A stretch of 64,000 nucleotides of DNA from Sacculina carcini (lineage: Eukaryota > Arthropoda > Thecostraca > Sacculinidae), in assembly GCA_916048095.2 (NCBI GenBank), contig OU696570.1, positions 7,630,928 through 7,694,927 on the forward strand, given 5' to 3'. Within the stretch, counting starts at the first letter, position 1; the number at the start of each line of letters is the position of its first letter. Under the pieces are notes generated by a model. That model saw nothing but the letters and a program-made list of their open reading frames with translations, was not told the DNA's origin and made no database searches. A program made the translations under genes and the position numbers. Positions 13,820 through 27,009 of the stretch are shown in pieces.

Positions 13820-15880
13820 ATGGCTTTGCTCAAGTACTTCAAGAAAACCCGGTGTTACTGATGAACTACGACCTGAGGAACTGGATAAAAGGCAAACAAC
13901 AAGTGATGAAAATGGACAGGAAGATCACCCAACTGGATCAGTTTTACCAACACCGAAGAATGGCGGTGAAACGAGCTTCAAGCAAAAAAGGCATCATCCA
14001 TCAAGTACGTCCATTCAACTGAAATCAAAGCGAAGGAAGTGGAATAATGACTATGTGAAGTATGGATTTTATTTGCCAAATGAATAGGAGCAGAATCCTT
14101 ATCCAGCTACTCAGTGTCTCTTCTGTTCTGCGAAGTATAAAAATTCAAATCTTGTACCTTCCAAGCTACTGTCCCATCTCAAAATGCAACACAGTGAGCA
14201 TAAAAATAAGTCAAAGGAGTTCTTTGAAGCAACTCGAGCTGAACTCAAAAAGCAAAAACGCTCCTTCGATAGCATTATGGTCCATCAAGAAAAGGAAGAG
14301 AAGTCCCTTCTAATGACATCAATGGAAATAGCACATATACTTATGAAAAATAAGAAACCTTTCACTTTAGCTGAGACAGTCATTCTTCCATGCTTAGAAA
14401 TAGCTGCCCAGCATCTTCATGGAGGCAAGAAACCACGTGATAAGGTTCGGAGTATTCCACTTTCAGACTCCTCAATGAAACGTCGATCTGTGGCAGTCGC
14501 TGAAGATTTGAAGGATCAGCTACTTACAAGGCTCAGGGCAGCACCCTGGTTTGGTTTGCAGTTCGATGAAACCACTGACATTGTAAATGTTGCTCAACTT
14601 TTAGTTTACTGCCGCTTTCCTGACAGTCAGTCCAAGAAAATTGTAGAAAATTTCCTATTTTGTTTACCACTAGGTGTGCAGACAACAGCAGAGGAAATAT
14701 TCACCAAGATAAATGAGTTTATGGTCAAGAATAATCTTAGCTGGAAAAAATGTGCTTGTGTTACCACAGATGGGGCTGCAGCAATGGTTGGAAGTAAGAA
14801 AGGTGTTGTTAAGAAAATTAAGGATGTTGCTCCCAGCTGCTGTTATATTCACTGTATAATAAATCGGGAGGCATTGGCTGCCAAGAATTTACTGTCAAAT
14901 GTGGGGGAAAGTGGTTTTGACGAAATCATCAGTGATGTGGTAAAGATAGTGAATAATATCCGTGCAAAAGCAAAAAAGAGTCGCATGTTTGAACAGCTTT
15001 GCAAGGAAATGGATGCAGAATTTTCTAAGCTCCTACTTCATGCAGAAGTTCGTTGGTTGTCTTGTGGCAAAGTGTTGAACAGATTTCTAACACTAAGAGA
15101 AGAAGTGTGTGTATTTCTGACAGAAGAAGAAGACGAAAGGGCTGTCAAGCTCCAGGACAACAGGACAGGATTGCCAGATTATCATACATGGCTTGTATCT
15201 TTGAGAAACTGAATCAATTAAACCTATCCCTTCAAGGCTTTGGTGGGGATATTTTTGATGTCACTGGCAAGATTGAAGCTTTCAAGTTAAAGATTGGGTT
15301 ATGGAAAAGAAAAGTTGAAACTAAGGACTTCGGTAGTTTCTCCTTCCTTGATCAGTTCTTGAAAGAGTGCAACTGGGAAGTGCTATCTCCTTCGCTGGAA
15401 GAAAATATTAAGGATTTTGTTATTTTTCATCTGGACAGTCTGGAAAAGAAGTTTAGTATCTATTTCCCTGATCAAGAGGCAAGAGCACTCGAAGAATGTA
15501 TGTGGATTGTGAACCCCTTTGTCTCAGCTAATACCAGATTAGCCAATCTGGAATCATTGACACCTACTTTGCTAGAACTGTCCACTGATTTTGCACAGAA
15601 GTTATCATTCCATGAATTCTCCTACTATGGATATTTCTGGTGCTCACTTTTAGGAATTCCAGAGTACCAAGAACTTGCACGAATGGCCATGACTTATCTA
15701 GTGCGGATGCCAACAACATATCTGGCAGAGAAAGGCTTCTCTAGTCTGGTGGATATTAAAACAAAAAAGCGAAACCAGTTACAAGATGTGGATTCTCTGA
15801 TGAGGGGGGCACTGGAAAGTGAAATAAAACCTCGCTTTGAAAAGATTGTTGGAACAATGCAGCAGCAACCCAGCCACTGA
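13820..15880 (+). pseudogene. hAT transposase (ZBED5/FAM200-like), disrupted
   Basis: The reading starts at ATG 13820 with MALLKYFKK, an opening common in ZBED-type hAT proteins, right after a splice-acceptor-like tract. A frameshift near 13850 moves to the frame of RKPGVTDELRPEEL. A BED-type zinc finger follows (CLFC...HLKMQH, about 14115-14190), with a TAG stop at 14085-14087 just before it. The catalytic core runs from about 14270 ([28 protein letters not shown]). A second frameshift lies near 15165-15180. The hAT dimerisation domain closes the protein (TYLAEKGFSSLVDIKTKKRN, 15715-15790). At least three lesions make it non-functional. It sits near the right end of a TSD-flanked hAT element. 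Confidence 0.87.
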
Positions 15881-16253
15881 ATATAAAACCTTTTTAATTT
15901 GCTGTTTTATAACTTGTGTGTATACAATGTGATATTCCATTTTTTTTTTTTATAAAACCATTTGAAAAATCACATTATTTGTACATTTAAAAATAGAAAT
16001 ACAAAAGGTATACACATATAATTATATTGTTTTATTATACAGTTACCACCTATATAATTGTTTAGGACCAAGTAGCTATTTTTTATATTTAAAATAGAGG
16101 CCTAATACTTTTATTTATATATTTTCGGTCTTAAAAATAAAAAAAACAATGTTATTTTTATTTTATTTTTTTTTGTCGACGGCGCTAGGGTACATGAATT
16201 TTTCAAGAGCTCCCGGAAGGGTGCATGATCTTAGAAAAGGTTGAAGAACACTG
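15881..16253 (+). other. 3' non-coding region and right terminus of the hAT element
   Basis: An A+T-rich 3' region. The last 60 bp carry GGGTACATG and GGGTGCATG motifs and end in GGTTGAAGAACACTG, the right terminal inverted repeat. Confidence 0.7.
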
Positions 16254-16261
16254 TTCTAATA
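16254..16261. repeat. Right target-site duplication of the hAT element (TTCTAATA)
   Basis: 8 bp, identical to 5406-5413 and directly abutting the CACTG terminus. Confidence 0.85.
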
Positions 16262-16289
16262 CATCTTTTGTTTTTTTTTCGTTTTTTGT

Positions 16290-17664
16290 TTGATTATACA
16301 CAATAATAATCATGAGCTGGCTGGCAATGTTGTGAGTTCAAATATGTACTTAACAAAATATCCTATTGATCAAACAATTCACTTTGATTCCCATAATTAT
16401 CGCCCTATCTCTATCCTTACACTTGCTTCCAAATTTCTCGAATCCGCCATCCGTGATCAACTCCGCCCTATCATTTCTGGTGCTCTAGATCCGTGCCAAT
16501 CAGGATTTGTTGCCAAACATTCCACGGAAACACTCCTTCTCTGTCTCCAAAATGATATTTTCTCCAATTATTCTTTCGGTAATTCTGTTCTCATCTCACT
16601 TGATTTTTCCCCGCTTTTGACCTAGTTGATCACTCTATTCTTTGTCGGGATCTCGCATATGCCTGTCTCTCTTCCACTGCACTCTCTCTTCTATCTTCGT
16701 ATCTCAGCAACCGTTCCTACTCTGTTCGCTGTAACTCCGCACTATCCGATTCTGTAAATATGACTTCTGGTGTTCCACAAGGCTCTCTCCTTGGTCCTCT
16801 CTTGTTCAACCTGTATGTATCTACACTTTGCCCTGTTCTTCATTCTTACCCTGTCTCCTTTCATATTTATGCGGATGACGTGCAAATATACTTCCCTATC
16901 TCACTCACGTCCTCCTCTCTTATTCCTAACCTAATCTCACACATCTCATCTTGGGCCTCATCAAGGCGGCTCCTTTTGAGCCCGGACAAAACTGAGTATA
17001 TGGTATTTCATCCCCCCAGGCTCACTCCTCCAACTCTAAATTTATCGCTCGCCTCACACATTCGGAACCTGGGTGTAGTATTTGACCCAACACGCTCTTT
17101 CACCCGAAAATTTCCACTCATCACTCGCTCTTGTCGGTGTATTCTACGTATATTTTTTCCTATCCGTTCTCTAATCGATAAATCATCTACAATTCTTCTC
17201 GTTAACGCCTATATCTTCTCTCGTCTGGACTACTGTAATTCGTTATTTCTTCACTTGCCTCTCAAGACGATTCGCCAACTTCAATCTGTCATTAAACTTT
17301 CATGCCGCTTTTTTCTGATACTTCCTCCAAGAACGAGGACCTCCTCCTACATCCGTCAACTTTGCTGGCTCCCTGCTCCCCTCAGAATTCGCGTCAAAAT
17401 TTGATGTTTAGCATTATTAAGTCTCCCTCTTTCCCGTCTTTCCTACGTGCACTCCTGTCACCTCAAATACGACCCTCATCTCGACACCCTGTCCCATTCA
17501 TCTGACGTCCCGCCATCAACCAGTCCACGTGGTAGGCCAAGTCCTTCTATTTTTCTGCCACTCGCCTCTACAACTCTCTACCTCCTCTGCTTCATCAAAT
17601 TAGTTCCTTTGCTTCCTTTTCATCTGCTCTTCACAAACATTTTATAGCTTCTTCTTCTGAATAA
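16290..17664 (+). pseudogene. L2/CR1-like LINE reverse transcriptase fragment
   Basis: A reverse transcriptase in at least three frame pieces. 16395-16620 has NYRPISILTLASKFLE and QSGFVAKHSTE. 16620-16760 carries the AFD segment in another frame. 16760-17404 has SGVPQGSLLGPLLFN, the catalytic YADD, LSPDKTEYMVF and LGVVFDPTRSF. From 17405 to 17664 the C terminus continues in shifted frames, with a recognisable RLYNSLPPLL near 17570. The endonuclease and 5' part are missing. The stretch 16262-16390 is not LINE-like. A 3' UTR to about 17870 ends in CGCTGTATTAAATATATG plus (TTG)n, matching the tail seen at about 3712-3760. Confidence 0.82.
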
Positions 17665-17872
17665 ATGCGTTTCTTGTACATTTTGTTGTTTGATATGTTG
17701 TTACATCTGATTGCTCATGTTTTTTCTCATTTTGTGCAAGGTATGTCTTTCCTTGTGCGTGTTTTATATACGTTTGTCTTTTCCGCATACTCTTCACTTT
17801 TATTATGTTTTCGCGCCTTTGCATTTTATCTTGCGCTGTATTAAATATATGTTGTTCTTGTTGTTGTTGATT
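17665..17872 (+). other. 3' UTR and (TTG)n tail of the LINE fragment
   Basis: A T-rich non-coding tail that ends in a short TTG repeat (about 17850-17870). Confidence 0.45.
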
Positions 17873-17929
17873 CAGTCATATGACAGTGTTGAACATTTTA
17901 ATGTCCGTGTATTGTACTGATCGCCTATA

Positions 17930-18831
17930 ACGCGACAAATTGACCATCACCAGAACGACAAAATGACACCAGACACAAGTTTGTTTTCACATCAGGTCAC
18001 AATGTCATAAAATCACAACATGAAAAGCATGGCAATACAATTGTGATAATCGTCTGCAGATATGAACAAATCACAATGAAACACACCTGTATTGAAATAT
18101 GCATTTGTGTTCAGACAGCTATAAAGCGTATTGTTCTCAATCGCAGTGTGATGAGCATTAGCGTTGTCATTATGATTCACAGTCAGTCTTAAATAACGTT
18201 TACCCAAAATATATTATAAGGCCGTAGAGAATCAACTTACGATCAACTATGTTTTCTGATCTGATTTTAATTAACAAAATATCCTAGTGTTCAAATGTGT
18301 ACAGTTCACAGGCTGTCAACAAGGTAACTACTATCGACTAATTTTGTTCACAGGAACAAGCCCAGGGGCGCAGAATTTTGTACCAAATTCCCAACGGCTA
18401 CGTCAATTCAATTTCAAATGCACTGTTTTCTGTTCCACGTTGGCACGGTTCTCTGCGATCTCGTGCTTTGTCAGCTTCTGAAAACACCACCACATCGCAC
18501 ACACACACATATATGCAAAATATATGGGTATGTATAGGGTGGGTAAATGTTTTAATTAATGTCAGTGTTAGGTTGTGGTAGATGCAGTATTTTTATTGAT
18601 TTTGAAAATATTAATTGAATTGAGATTATCGCAAAAATGTGTTCGGTAATGCATTCAATATTGCATTTTTTCAGGTAATTCAGCGTGCGCGGATGGTATT
18701 TTACACCAGGTCTAATATTCAAATAAATATGAATTCCAATATTTTTTGGCACACGATAGGTGCAATTTTTCCACTTGAATTTCGAAATTATGTATTATAT
18801 TGCCACTGATACAATAACGTCTTCCGGAGAT
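17930..18831. other. Intergenic stretch without recognisable feature
   Basis: A+T-rich, with only short random frames. The last 5 bp (GAGAT, 18827-18831) are one copy of the target duplication of the Gypsy element that follows. Confidence 0.5.
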
Positions 18832-19089
18832 TGTAGTGGCTTCGTGTAATTACGATAATCATCCACAATAACCGATAATCATAAACAGAGCAGAAACATA
18901 AACGGAACACAGTTAATACAATCAACGTTAATCGCGCGTACAAACAGCACACCTTGACACTCGTGCCCAGACTGCCTGACCCAACACGGTCAAGTTCAGT
19001 GTCACATTCTAGTTACGTCATCTAGTATCGGCCAGGGAGATTACACAGTACATTTCAAATAAAGCGACCGTATAGGTGGCGATACTACA
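18832..19089 (-). repeat. 3' LTR of the Gypsy element
   Basis: 258 bp. It matches 23194-23451 with no difference noticed by eye. Confidence 0.93.
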
Positions 19090-19197
19090 CATCCCCTCAC
19101 TTTAAAAGTCAACATAATCATCAAAGCGAACGGGACGGCGGCGGTTACGCACATTCCGCGCATTAGATGGCTGAGGCGCTGCTCCTGGTTCGGCCAC

Positions 19198-22100
19198 CTA
19201 CGACTCATCTGATGTCACAGCTCCTTCTGCCTCGATCGCCGGTGCCTCGCATTCTATAGCGCTTTCGTCTCGAGCACCAACACAATCTTGATTTTTGTCG
19301 AGCGGTGGACATTGGAAATCCGTGTCCCTGGTTCGAGCCTTGACCAGATGAGCCGGGTTCCGATCGGTTCCGTCTTCCAGCCGAAATGACGAGCCCCGCC
19401 TTTTGACTATTTGCAGTGGCGGGCTGAAACGCGGCGACAGCTTTGCGGGTCGTCCGGGTGTCCGTACATGCACCCAGTCTCCTGGACACAGTGTTGACTC
19501 TCGCACAGCGTGTCTGCGATTGTAATTTCTTCGGTTACGATCCTGTTGACGTTGAACCTGATCATGAACAGCGCTGGTCGTCGGTACAGCTGTAACAGGC
19601 AGTACCAACCGCATGTTTCGCCCGTGCAGCAAAACTGACGGTGCGACGCCCGTTGTGCAGTGAGGTGTCGCCCTGTACCCAGCTAATAGCTGACGGATGC
19701 GGTCCTTGAATGCTCCACGATGATGGTTTTGGAACCACGTCTTCAACGTCCGGTTAAACCGCTCTACGGCACCATTGCCTTGTGGCCAATATGCAGCCGA
19801 TCGTCGATGGACGATGCCACGGTGTCGGAGGTATTCTTCGAATTCCTGGCTCACAAACTGTGTACCATTGTCGCTGACTAGCTCGTCCGGATATCCCTCG
19901 CGCGCAAAAACTGAGTTGAGGAATTCAATCACGGTGCGTGTATTTGTCGATGCAACAAGACCGACTTCGGCCCACTTGGAGTGATAATCCACGACAGTGA
20001 TTGCGTAACGACAATCTTCTTCTGTCGTATACACAGGACCGACAATGTCAATGCCAAGTTTCGACCACGGTTTAGTAGGCAACTTTACGGGTTGGAGTGG
20101 TGCCGTCCGAAGTCGAGCACTGAGGGTCTTGTCGCTACTTTGACATTGAATACAGTTATGGATGCAAGCCCTTACGTCTTCGTCCATATTCGGCCACCAT
20201 GCTAGACTTCGCAGCATCTGCTTTGTCCGTATGATGCCGTCGTGTGATGCGTGCGCCCGACTGATATACGCGGATCTCAGCTCGCGTGGCACGATAATTT
20301 GTTGTCCTGCGCGCAATACTAGATCACCGTCCGTAGATAGTTCGTGTCGAACCGGAAAATACGGCTTTATCTGCGACTCACATTGTTTGATATCTCTGGG
20401 AAACCCAGTCCGTATCAGCTGACGTAGATCGTCGAGTTCCGGATCCTTCGAGCTAACTTCTCGAACCGTAGATTCTGAGATACTCGGATTATCGTCAATC
20501 GTTGCGATGATGTCGCAGTCATGTTCTTCCACGTTGTCGCGGTTCTCATGTTCGGTGTTGGGTGTTGAGTCGGTGTTGGGTGTTAGCCGGGACAAAGCGT
20601 CTGCCACTGTCAAGCGATTACCAGCGACGTGTTCCACTACGTATGAGTAGGGTATCAACCGAGCCTGCCACCTCGCGACTCTTGCTCCCGCTCGACCGCT
20701 GAAATTGGCCGAAAGGATCGACTTGAGCGCAGAATGATCAGTGCGAAGTGTGAAATAGCGTCCCCAGAGGAAGATTCTCCATTTTTCGATAGCTTGTACC
20801 GCGGCTAGCGCTTCCCGCTCTGTGACTGAATATTTTGATTCTGCAGGAGAGAACTTCCTGCTCCAGAATGACACAACATGCTCCTGGCCACGATCATCAA
20901 TTTGTGACAACATGCCACCTGCACCTTTTTCACTGGCGTCTGTGGTAACGTATGTTCTCCAGTTCGTCTCAAAGCGGCTGAGAGGATTTGCGTCTTCGAT
21001 TGATTGCTTCACCTTCTGGAAAGCTGTAGTGTGCTCTCATGTCCAATTGAAGGCAGTACCTTTTTTGAGAAGGTTATAGAGTGGACTCACTACCGTTGCA
21101 TAATCTGGCACAAAGTGTGACAACCAACTAGCCAGACCCATAAAACTACGAAGTTCTTGAGCGTCAACGGGACGCTGTGCACTCCTGATAGCCTGCAGAT
21201 GGTCGTCTGAGGGCGAGATACCGGCCCGTGATATAGAAAATCCGCAGAACTGCAGCGTTGGCTGTGCGAACGATGATTTTGAGAGATTGAGTGTGACATT
21301 GGCCTGTCTCAGTCGGCTCATGAGTAGTCGTAGACGCTTGTCATGCACTTCTTTTGTAGGTCCAGCACAAACAATGTCATCCATGTAATCACAACATCCC
21401 GGAATGTCTGCCAGCACACGATCCAATAGTCGCTGAAAAGCAGCTCCCGCTGAGACTAGTCCGAAGGGTAATCGTTTATATTGAAACAATCCGTCATGCG
21501 TGATGAACGCAGTGACATGACGCGAATCTGGATGTAGTTCTAATTGATGGTAGGCCGACTGGAGATCTAGTTTACTGAAAACGCAGCCTTTGAGTTGACT
21601 CGAAAGCTCCTGAAATGTCGGCAGCGGATGAACGTCGCTCACTATTTGCGCGTTTGGTCCTCTCAGGTCAACGCAGATTCGAATATTACCATTCTTCTTG
21701 CGAGCGACCACAATGGGGCTCACCCACTCAGATGAGTCGACACGCTCGATTACTCCCGTGTTGACCAGTTTGTGCAATTCTACCGACACCTCCTCTCTGA
21801 TTGCCAGCGGTAGTCGACGCAGCGGATACGCTTTAGGCGTGGCACCTGGCTTGAGTCTGATTTTGTGACAGAAACCCCTCAGTGCCGGCAGTTCCTGAGA
21901 ATTTGCTTCGGTCTCGACTTTACACACAACTCCGTCTTGTGGAGAAATGGTGAGACCCAATTCGGCCAGAGCAGATAGTCCGAGGAGTCCTTCTGACGTC
22001 GGAGTGTCAATGACAACAAACTTTGTCGACGTTGTGTGTGCACCAACTGATATACGTGCTTGTAATTCTCCGACAACTTGAAGAGGTCGACGTCCAACTC

Positions 22101-23166
22101 CGTACAGTTGAGTGTCCGTGGGAGTTACATGTGCGCCTTTAAAATGTTTCCTGGCAAGAGGAAGACTCAAGACAGATACACTCGCACCTGTGTCAATTTG
22201 CAACGTCACATTAGCTGTTTTCCCTGTGTCGACAGTTATGATCGACTCACACGTGAGTTTCTTCTGCTGTGAAGATGTACAGTTCAAGATGGTGACTCCC
22301 TTGACATTTTTAGTCTGGTTCTTGTGTCTGCTCTGCGGTTTGGGTTTTCGTTTTGCTGCTGCTGAACGACAAACAACTGCCCAGTGTCCTGAATGACCAC
22401 ATATGTTGCATGTTGATTTGAATGCAGGGCAGAACTGTGCACGCGGTGCTCCATGACGTCGTCCGCAGTGTGAACATGATTGAGTTGCATTGTTTTGTGC
22501 AGATGTTTCTCGCGGTGATTGCTTGCGTGAATTGTAAACAGCGTTAGTGTGTTCTATTGCCGACAATTCCGCCGTCAGATGAGGAGCGCTCATCATGGCT
22601 GATTGCTGCTTTGCAGACTCATAGGCTTCTGCCATTTTCATCAGCGAGTCTAATGTGAGCGAAGCATCTTGCAAAAACCGCTCACGGAGGTTCGGGTAGA
22701 TGGTGTGCTCGACCACCTGGTCGCGTATGATTTCGTCGGTCAAATCACCGTACTTGCAGTTCATCGCTAGACCCCGTAATGCTGATATGTAGTCGGCTGT
22801 TGATTCGCCTGTCTGCTGCCTCCTCTGTTTTAAACTGAATCGTTCAGCAATGACATTGACTTTTGCACCGTAGTAGTCAGACAACTGTCGCATTGCCAAT
22901 GCGCTCTCTGATTCGTTCTCGCGCTTCACAGTAGGTGGGAGTGAGCGGAAAACACGTAGAGCTTCAGCTCCGATTGAGTGCAGAAGTAGAGCACGCTTTC
23001 GATCCTCGGCGAACTTGTTTCCGTCTATAGCGAGCATGTAATTCTCAAAGGAATATCTCCACTCGTCCCATGGAATCAATGGTTTGCCAGGTTGTGGCAA
23101 AAACGGAAGCGGCGGCGTAATACTCTGAATACTCATATCAACTTTAGTGGGTTTGACACGAGCCAA
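19198..23166 (-). pseudogene. Gypsy gag-pol, one frame with a single TGA stop
   Basis: One continuous frame of about 1322 codons, broken only by TGA at 21039-21037. The first in-frame ATG is near 23136. Domains in order: a capsid-like gag (about residues 1-230); Cys/His knuckles (CSHCGRRHG and CNICGHSGHWAVVC, about 240-275); aspartic protease with DTGA (about 323); reverse transcriptase with FSKLDLQSAYHQL and the catalytic YMDD (about 592). Then comes the stop, followed by RNase H starting at TTDASEKGAG. The integrase has an HHCC zinc site (HASHDG...CIQCQ) and the D,D,E core (GIDIVGP, SDNGTQF, GNGAVERFNR). The C-terminal tail has a basic strand with no clear chromodomain. The stop lies between polymerase and RNase H, so this copy could not supply integrase. 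Confidence 0.93.
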
Positions 23167-23193
23167 AATTACCTGTGGGTCCTCGTCGCCAAT

Positions 23194-23451
23194 TGTAGTG
23201 GCTTCGTGTAATTACGATAATCATCCACAATAACCGATAATCATAAACAGAGCAGAAACATAAACGGAACACAGTTAATACAATCAACGTTAATCGCGCG
23301 TACAAACAGCACACCTTGACACTCGTGCCCAGACTGCCTGACCCAACACGGTCAAGTTCAGTGTCACATTCTAGTTACGTCATCTAGTATCGGCCAGGGA
23401 GATTACACAGTACATTTCAAATAAAGCGACCGTATAGGTGGCGATACTACA
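23194..23451 (-). repeat. 5' LTR of the Gypsy element
   Basis: 258 bp, the promoter copy for minus-strand transcription. It is followed by the primer-binding region at 23193-23178. Confidence 0.93.
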
Positions 23452-23553
23452 GAGATGCATTAGAAAAATATCCTTTTCATTCGAAATACGGATCGCGAGC
23501 AGGTTATACATCAAGTCTAGTAGTATGTTCAACATCAAGTCTGTCGGGCTTGA

Positions 23554-26149
23554 CTAATGTAAATCAATAACGTAACATCTCCCTGGACTCACTGGTTGAT
23601 GAGAAAAATCCCGGGTTTTGGAAAATTCTCGAAATTGTGACGATGAATATTGAGGTCCATTGTCACTTATCAACACATCAGGTATTCCATGGCGCGCGTA
23701 CTGACCTTTGAATTTCGAAATCACACTGTTGGATGACGTTTCAGGTAGGTATTCAACCTCTATAAACTGACTGAAGTACTCAACGGTCACGAGATAGTCC
23801 CAATTTCGGAGTGCATGTGAAGCGGTTCTTGAGATTGCTTGCTCGACATAGACTCACAAGTATAACAATTCTCAATGAAGCAGCGTATGTCCGACGACAT
23901 ACCAGGCCAATAAATCAAGTTCCTTTCACGGCGTAAACATGAGTTGATACCGGAGTACCCCGCGTGCAATTTGTGCTTCATCTGGGAGCGCATACTGGAG
24001 GAAATCACTACACGCTACACTCTAAGCATGATACCATCTTGCACAGTCAGCTCGTCACGGTAGTCAAAATACGGCTTCACGCAATTTTCTAGACATGCAC
24101 GGTGTTCTGGCTATCCTGACATGATGACTGTCATCAACTTATGTAAAGTGGGATCTTTCATGGTTCCATGACGAATCTCAATTAGCCGCTGAGGCTTGAA
24201 AGCCGTGTCAGACAGATTGTGCTGTTCCAAGCCTTTCTCATTGACAGCAGAATTCGTTGGGGCTCTTGATAAAGCGTCAGCGATGGGAAGGAACTTGCCC
24301 GGTTTATAGACTATCTCGTAATCATAGTCTTTCAAGCGCAGGAGCACCGCCTGTAGTCCTTTCGGTGCCGATGAGAGCGGTTTCTTGTGTATTGACATGA
24401 GCGGCTGGTGATCACTGTGAACAATTGTTCAACGTCCGTATGTGTAATGATGATGCTTTTCTACACCAAATTTCACTGCTAGTAGCTCTTTTTCGATTTG
24501 AGCATAATTGCACTAAGCAGGTGTCAGTTTTCGGCTAGCAAACGCTATGTGCCTTCCGTTCTGTGCGAGAGTAGCTCCTAGACCATATGAGCTAGCATCA
24601 ACTTCAAGAACCAACTCTTTCTCTGGATCATACAGCGCAAGACATGTATTCGATGCAATCATGTTCTACATTGATTGGAACGCTGAATTCTCATTCGAAG
24701 ACCAGTTCCACGGCACTTCTTCTTCAGTAGATGATGAAGAGGCTGAAGAGTATCTGTAAAATTAGGCAGATAACGTGCTAGATAATTGACCATTCCGAGA
24801 AAACGTCTCAGGTCCTCTAGATTGTGAGGTGTCGGGTAATATTGATCGCTTTTATTTTATCGGGATCCGCATTCAGTCCTTGCTGAGAAATGTGATGTCC
24901 CATGAAAGTAAGTGAATCTGAACGCAATACCATCTTCTCTCTGTTTAGCTGTATATTGTTCTCTTTGCAGCGCTGAAAAAACTTCTGAGATTTCTGTCAT
25001 GTTCCTCGATTGTTTTTCCATAGATCACAATGTCATCCGCTATGCAAATGACTCCGCTTAAGTCATCCAAAACACCGTTCAGTTTCTTCTGGAAAATTTC
25101 AGCTGATACAGCCAGTCCAAACGGAAGTATTTTCCACCGATATCGACCGAAACACGTTTGAAATGTTGTTAACCGACTTGATTCATCATCCAGAGTGAGG
25201 TGCCAATAAACCGACGTTAGATCAGATTTACTGAAAACTTTGCGGAGCTGAGCTCATGCAGTACATCATCAAGTCCGGGAAGAATGTAATGTTCACGCAT
25301 CAGTGCATGGTTCAAGTCCTTGGGGTCAATGCATATTCGTATTTTCCCGTCTTTTTTCCGTGTCACCACAATCTGGCTGACCCAATCTGTGGGCTCTTCC
25401 ACAGGCGTAATAACACCCAATTCAGCCATCTAGTTACAATCTTGTTCCTTCTTCAGTGCTGACCGCAGTGCTATAGGCACTTTGCGGTTCGCCATCACCG
25501 TTGGGCGTGCACCTGATTTGAGGGAAAGACGGCACGTTATTCCTAGGATACTGCCAAGTTTCTTATTCATGATACCACTGAACTTATGTAGCTCGACATT
25601 GTAAACTCGCTCGAAATTCTCGTCTTTCACTTAAATGAGCTTCATTTGTTGTGCGGCGCGCAAACCCAGCAATGGATACAAATATCCATCATAAACCATA
25701 GACTCCACTGAAAAACGCTTGTTATTCTTTGGATTGCGTAGAATGACACAAGAAGTTTCTATGGGAATGACTTTCTCTTTGTTCAACGTTCTCAACACAT
25801 GTCCAGTTCTTCGGATATTTTGTGCATATCTTCGAGGTAGAACATTAACTGAGGTTCCAGTGTCAATCTGGAATTTTACACACTCATTAATTATCATATT
25901 GCACTTGACTTCTTTCGCGGCGCGAAATTTCGACTCAGCATGGTTAACCCATTTGACGTCAGCACACTCATCATCAAGGTCATCATCAACATTGTGTACT
26001 TTTCTCCAACCAACCGAAGATTCGCACTTGACTGCAAAATGATTTTTCCGTTTGCACTTATTACACGTTTTGCCTAAGGCCGGACAGGCACCCTTCTTCA
26101 TCTCATGATTTCTCCCACAAAATTGGCAATCATAAATACGTGTTTTCAT
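23554..26149 (-). pseudogene. Decayed Ty3/Gypsy pol (second family)
   Basis: Fragments in pol order on the minus strand. 26149-25631 has two zinc knuckles (CQFCGRNH... and CNKCKRKNHFAVKC) and a protease DTG motif (IDTGTSVNVL, near 25870). Then come a linker and the reverse transcriptase N terminus (25630-25217) with IVVTRKKDGKIRICIDPKDLN. The rest of the polymerase is frame-shifted, and YADD is changed to IADD near 25045. RNase H pieces reach 24111; the integrase zinc site is at 24008-23787; part of the integrase core with SDNGPQYSS is at 23790-23554, where similarity stops. In-frame stops lie at 25631 and 25430. No LTR pair was found. Confidence 0.82.
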
Positions 26150-26584
26150 AGTAACCGCCTATTGTATACTTTCATTGGTGTTCACACGCTACCCGACTCC
26201 AATACAATCGGTTTTAATGAGCGATGCACATGAGTTTACGTCCTAAAGGTGTTTCGTAGCAGAAAATCATGTAACATTCACCAATGAATGGAGGACTCCC
26301 TTGAATCCCATTAGACTCACTGGACAGCATATATTATCTAGATACCATCTCGATACCTTCTCATGACAAAACAGTCTGTTTGGCTTTTAATCCTCCTAGG
26401 ATAACTCGTTTGTTCGTGTATTGTGTTTTAGGGGCGCACCGGCCTCCAGGACCATATGGCACCCCCAGTCCGTTAATATCTAATAGAAATTAAAACAATG
26501 TATATGAAAGTAATGGAGCGGTGAAATATGTAGGCTTGAGGGTAAGTGATATGAATATGAATGTCAGGAAAAAAATCAATACAT
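26150..26584. other. Gap left of the CsRn1-like element
   Basis: No gene is seen. It ends in ACAT (26581-26584), the left copy of a 4-bp target duplication. Confidence 0.5.
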
Positions 26585-27009
26585 TGTGGCGTCATACTTT
26601 GTATGTTTGTGTGTCGCCGTTTGTATGTTTGCGAGCGTGTGTTGGTGTGTCATGTTGTGTGTGTGTACGTTTCGCCCGTTTGTGTGCGTGTCTGGTGTGT
26701 ATGTATGCCAAGTGAATAGTATGTCTGTGTGTAGTTAGTCTTCGGCCACTTGTGTGTGTTCTGGATGTATGTGTCTACTTAACTGGTATGTATGTGTGTA
26801 TGCACTTGTACTGTTGACTGCGTGTGAACGTGTGTCTGAGTATGACCGTGTGAATGGTCACGTGACCGTGTGAAGGGTCATGTGACCGAGCATATATAAC
26901 CCGGCACAATTCCGGTCACCAGGCAATTGTTTGCTGGTATTTGCCGTGATAAGAATATACTGTTGTCGTGCACCTGACTCTAAAATTCAATGTGGTCTAC
27001 GCCACCACA
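26585..27009 (+). repeat. 5' LTR of the CsRn1-like element
   Basis: 425 bp and TG-rich. It carries a TATA box (CATATATAA, about 26890-26898), so transcripts probably start near 26920. Confidence 0.9.

Larger units (their letters stand above)
18832..23451 (-). mobile_element. Ty3/Gypsy LTR retrotransposon, nearly intact (4.62 kb)
   Basis: Two 258-bp LTRs (18832-19089 and 23194-23451) start TGTAGT, end ACTACA and appear identical by eye. The 5-bp duplication GAGAT flanks the element (18827-18831 and 23452-23456). On the minus strand, ATTGGCGACGAGGAC follows the 5' LTR directly; this is the position of the primer binding site, but I could not assign the tRNA. A purine-rich tract (GTGAGGGGATG, about 19100-19090) precedes the 3' LTR. 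A single gag-pol frame lies between them. Identical LTRs and an exact duplication indicate very recent insertion. Confidence 0.95.

Noticed and set aside
21037..21039. In-frame TGA as selenocysteine or programmed readthrough
   Set aside because: It lies between RT and RNase H, where no recoding is known, and no recoding structure was recognised; a nonsense mutation is simpler.
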